A stretch of DNA of 64,000 nucleotides from Bacteroidales bacterium (GTDB taxonomy: Bacteria > Bacteroidota > Bacteroidia > Bacteroidales > P3). The notes under the pieces are model-generated. The model was not told where the DNA came from, searched no databases, and saw nothing but the letters and a program-made list of their open reading frames with translations. The DNA is taken from the NCBI GenBank assembly GCA_017480225.1, contig JAFVBB010000006.1, positions 62,001-126,000 of the forward strand, given 5' to 3'. The translations under genes and the position numbers were made by a program. This document shows, piece after piece, positions 63,797-64,000 of this stretch (positions within the stretch are counted from its first letter, which is position 1; every line of letters begins with the position of its first letter).

Positions 63797-64000
63797 ATGA
63801 CCCACAAAGACTCGGCCATCATCTACTCGGGCGGGCTCGACTCGACGACCCTGCTCTACGACGAGCGCGAGCGCATAGCGCTGGCGGTGACTTTCGACTA
63901 CGGCAGCAACCATGCCGCGCGCGAAATGGAGTGCGCAGCCCGCCACTGCAAGAGGCTGGGCATAGAGCATATGGTGCTGCGGCTGGACTTCATCAAGCAA
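63797..64000 (+). CDS. queC: 7-cyano-7-deazaguanine synthase (5' part)
   Basis: Runs off the window after 68 codons. The PP-loop ATP motif YSGGLDSTTLLY lies at residues ~10-21, followed by LAVTFDYGSNHAAREM, which fits QueC. QueC makes preQ0 for queuosine. The rest of the protein, including its zinc cysteines, is outside the window. The leader 63743-63796 is short and shows no preQ1 riboswitch that I can support. Confidence 0.9.
   Translation, partial: MTHKDSAIIYSGGLDSTTLLYDERERIALAVTFDYGSNHAAREMECAARHCKRLGIEHMVLRLDFIKQ

Overview
The window reads as a chromosome segment from a GC-rich member of the Bacteroidales. The evidence is the Bacteroidetes-type promoters (TTTG, 19-21 nt, TAnnTTTG), the rplM-rpsI-rpsB-tsf cluster, DUF4292 and PG_1098-type genes, Bacteroidales-style lipoproteins, a type IX secretion (T9SS) sorting domain and a GH2 beta-galactosidase. 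The family cannot be fixed from this sequence alone.

Layout. 1-5.3 kb: recQ, a two-gene operon for a lipoprotein and a small outer-membrane-type protein (AT-richer than its surroundings), and a divergent AraC-type regulator. 5.3-8.5 kb: the ribosomal operon rplM-rpsI-rpsB-tsf on the minus strand. 8.5-41.4 kb: about 33 kb on the minus strand given over to giant secreted proteins. One operon (promoter near 41.17 kb) encodes proteins of 1687 and about 3606 residues. A second (promoter near 24.68 kb) encodes a 4379-residue protein with a T9SS C-terminal domain, a translationally coupled 65-residue protein and an 800-residue lipoprotein. The giants are built from beta-solenoid-like repeats centred on VYGGGN or VFGGGENGHV, with GLUG, InlB-like and chitobiase-C-terminal-like domains. 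41.5-43.2 kb: tryptophanase behind a possible short leader ORF. 43.3-45.9 kb: LysM/M23 peptidase, trmD and clpP, overlapping by ATGA junctions. 46-48 kb: a class I methyltransferase and a nucleotidyltransferase. 48.2 kb: rubredoxin. 48.4-51.7 kb: an overlapping operon of TPR lipoprotein, DUF4292 lipoprotein, LolA-like protein and tadA. 51.9-54.4 kb: B12-dependent ribonucleotide reductase. 54.8 kb: tRNA-Ala(CGC). 55-56.5 kb: rsgA-marC. 56.7-60 kb: beta-galactosidase. 60.3-64 kb: small genes, a Nudix hydrolase, an outer-membrane-type protein, a SIMPL protein and the 5' part of queC.

The most unusual signal is a four-copy intergenic palindrome of roughly 110-125 bp (8543, 24746, 41281, 60029). 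Each arm is made of tandem 11-nt units of the type GTTCTTCGATT. Three copies mark the edges of the two giant-protein operons, and two of these sit about 52-53 bp upstream of a minus-strand promoter. The giants, the coupled small protein, the fimbrillin-like/GLUG lipoprotein and the bounding palindromes together form the best candidate for an undescribed surface-structure cassette. Its function is inference only.

Long open frames antisense to the giant genes, nrdJ and the beta-galactosidase are composition shadows and were not annotated.
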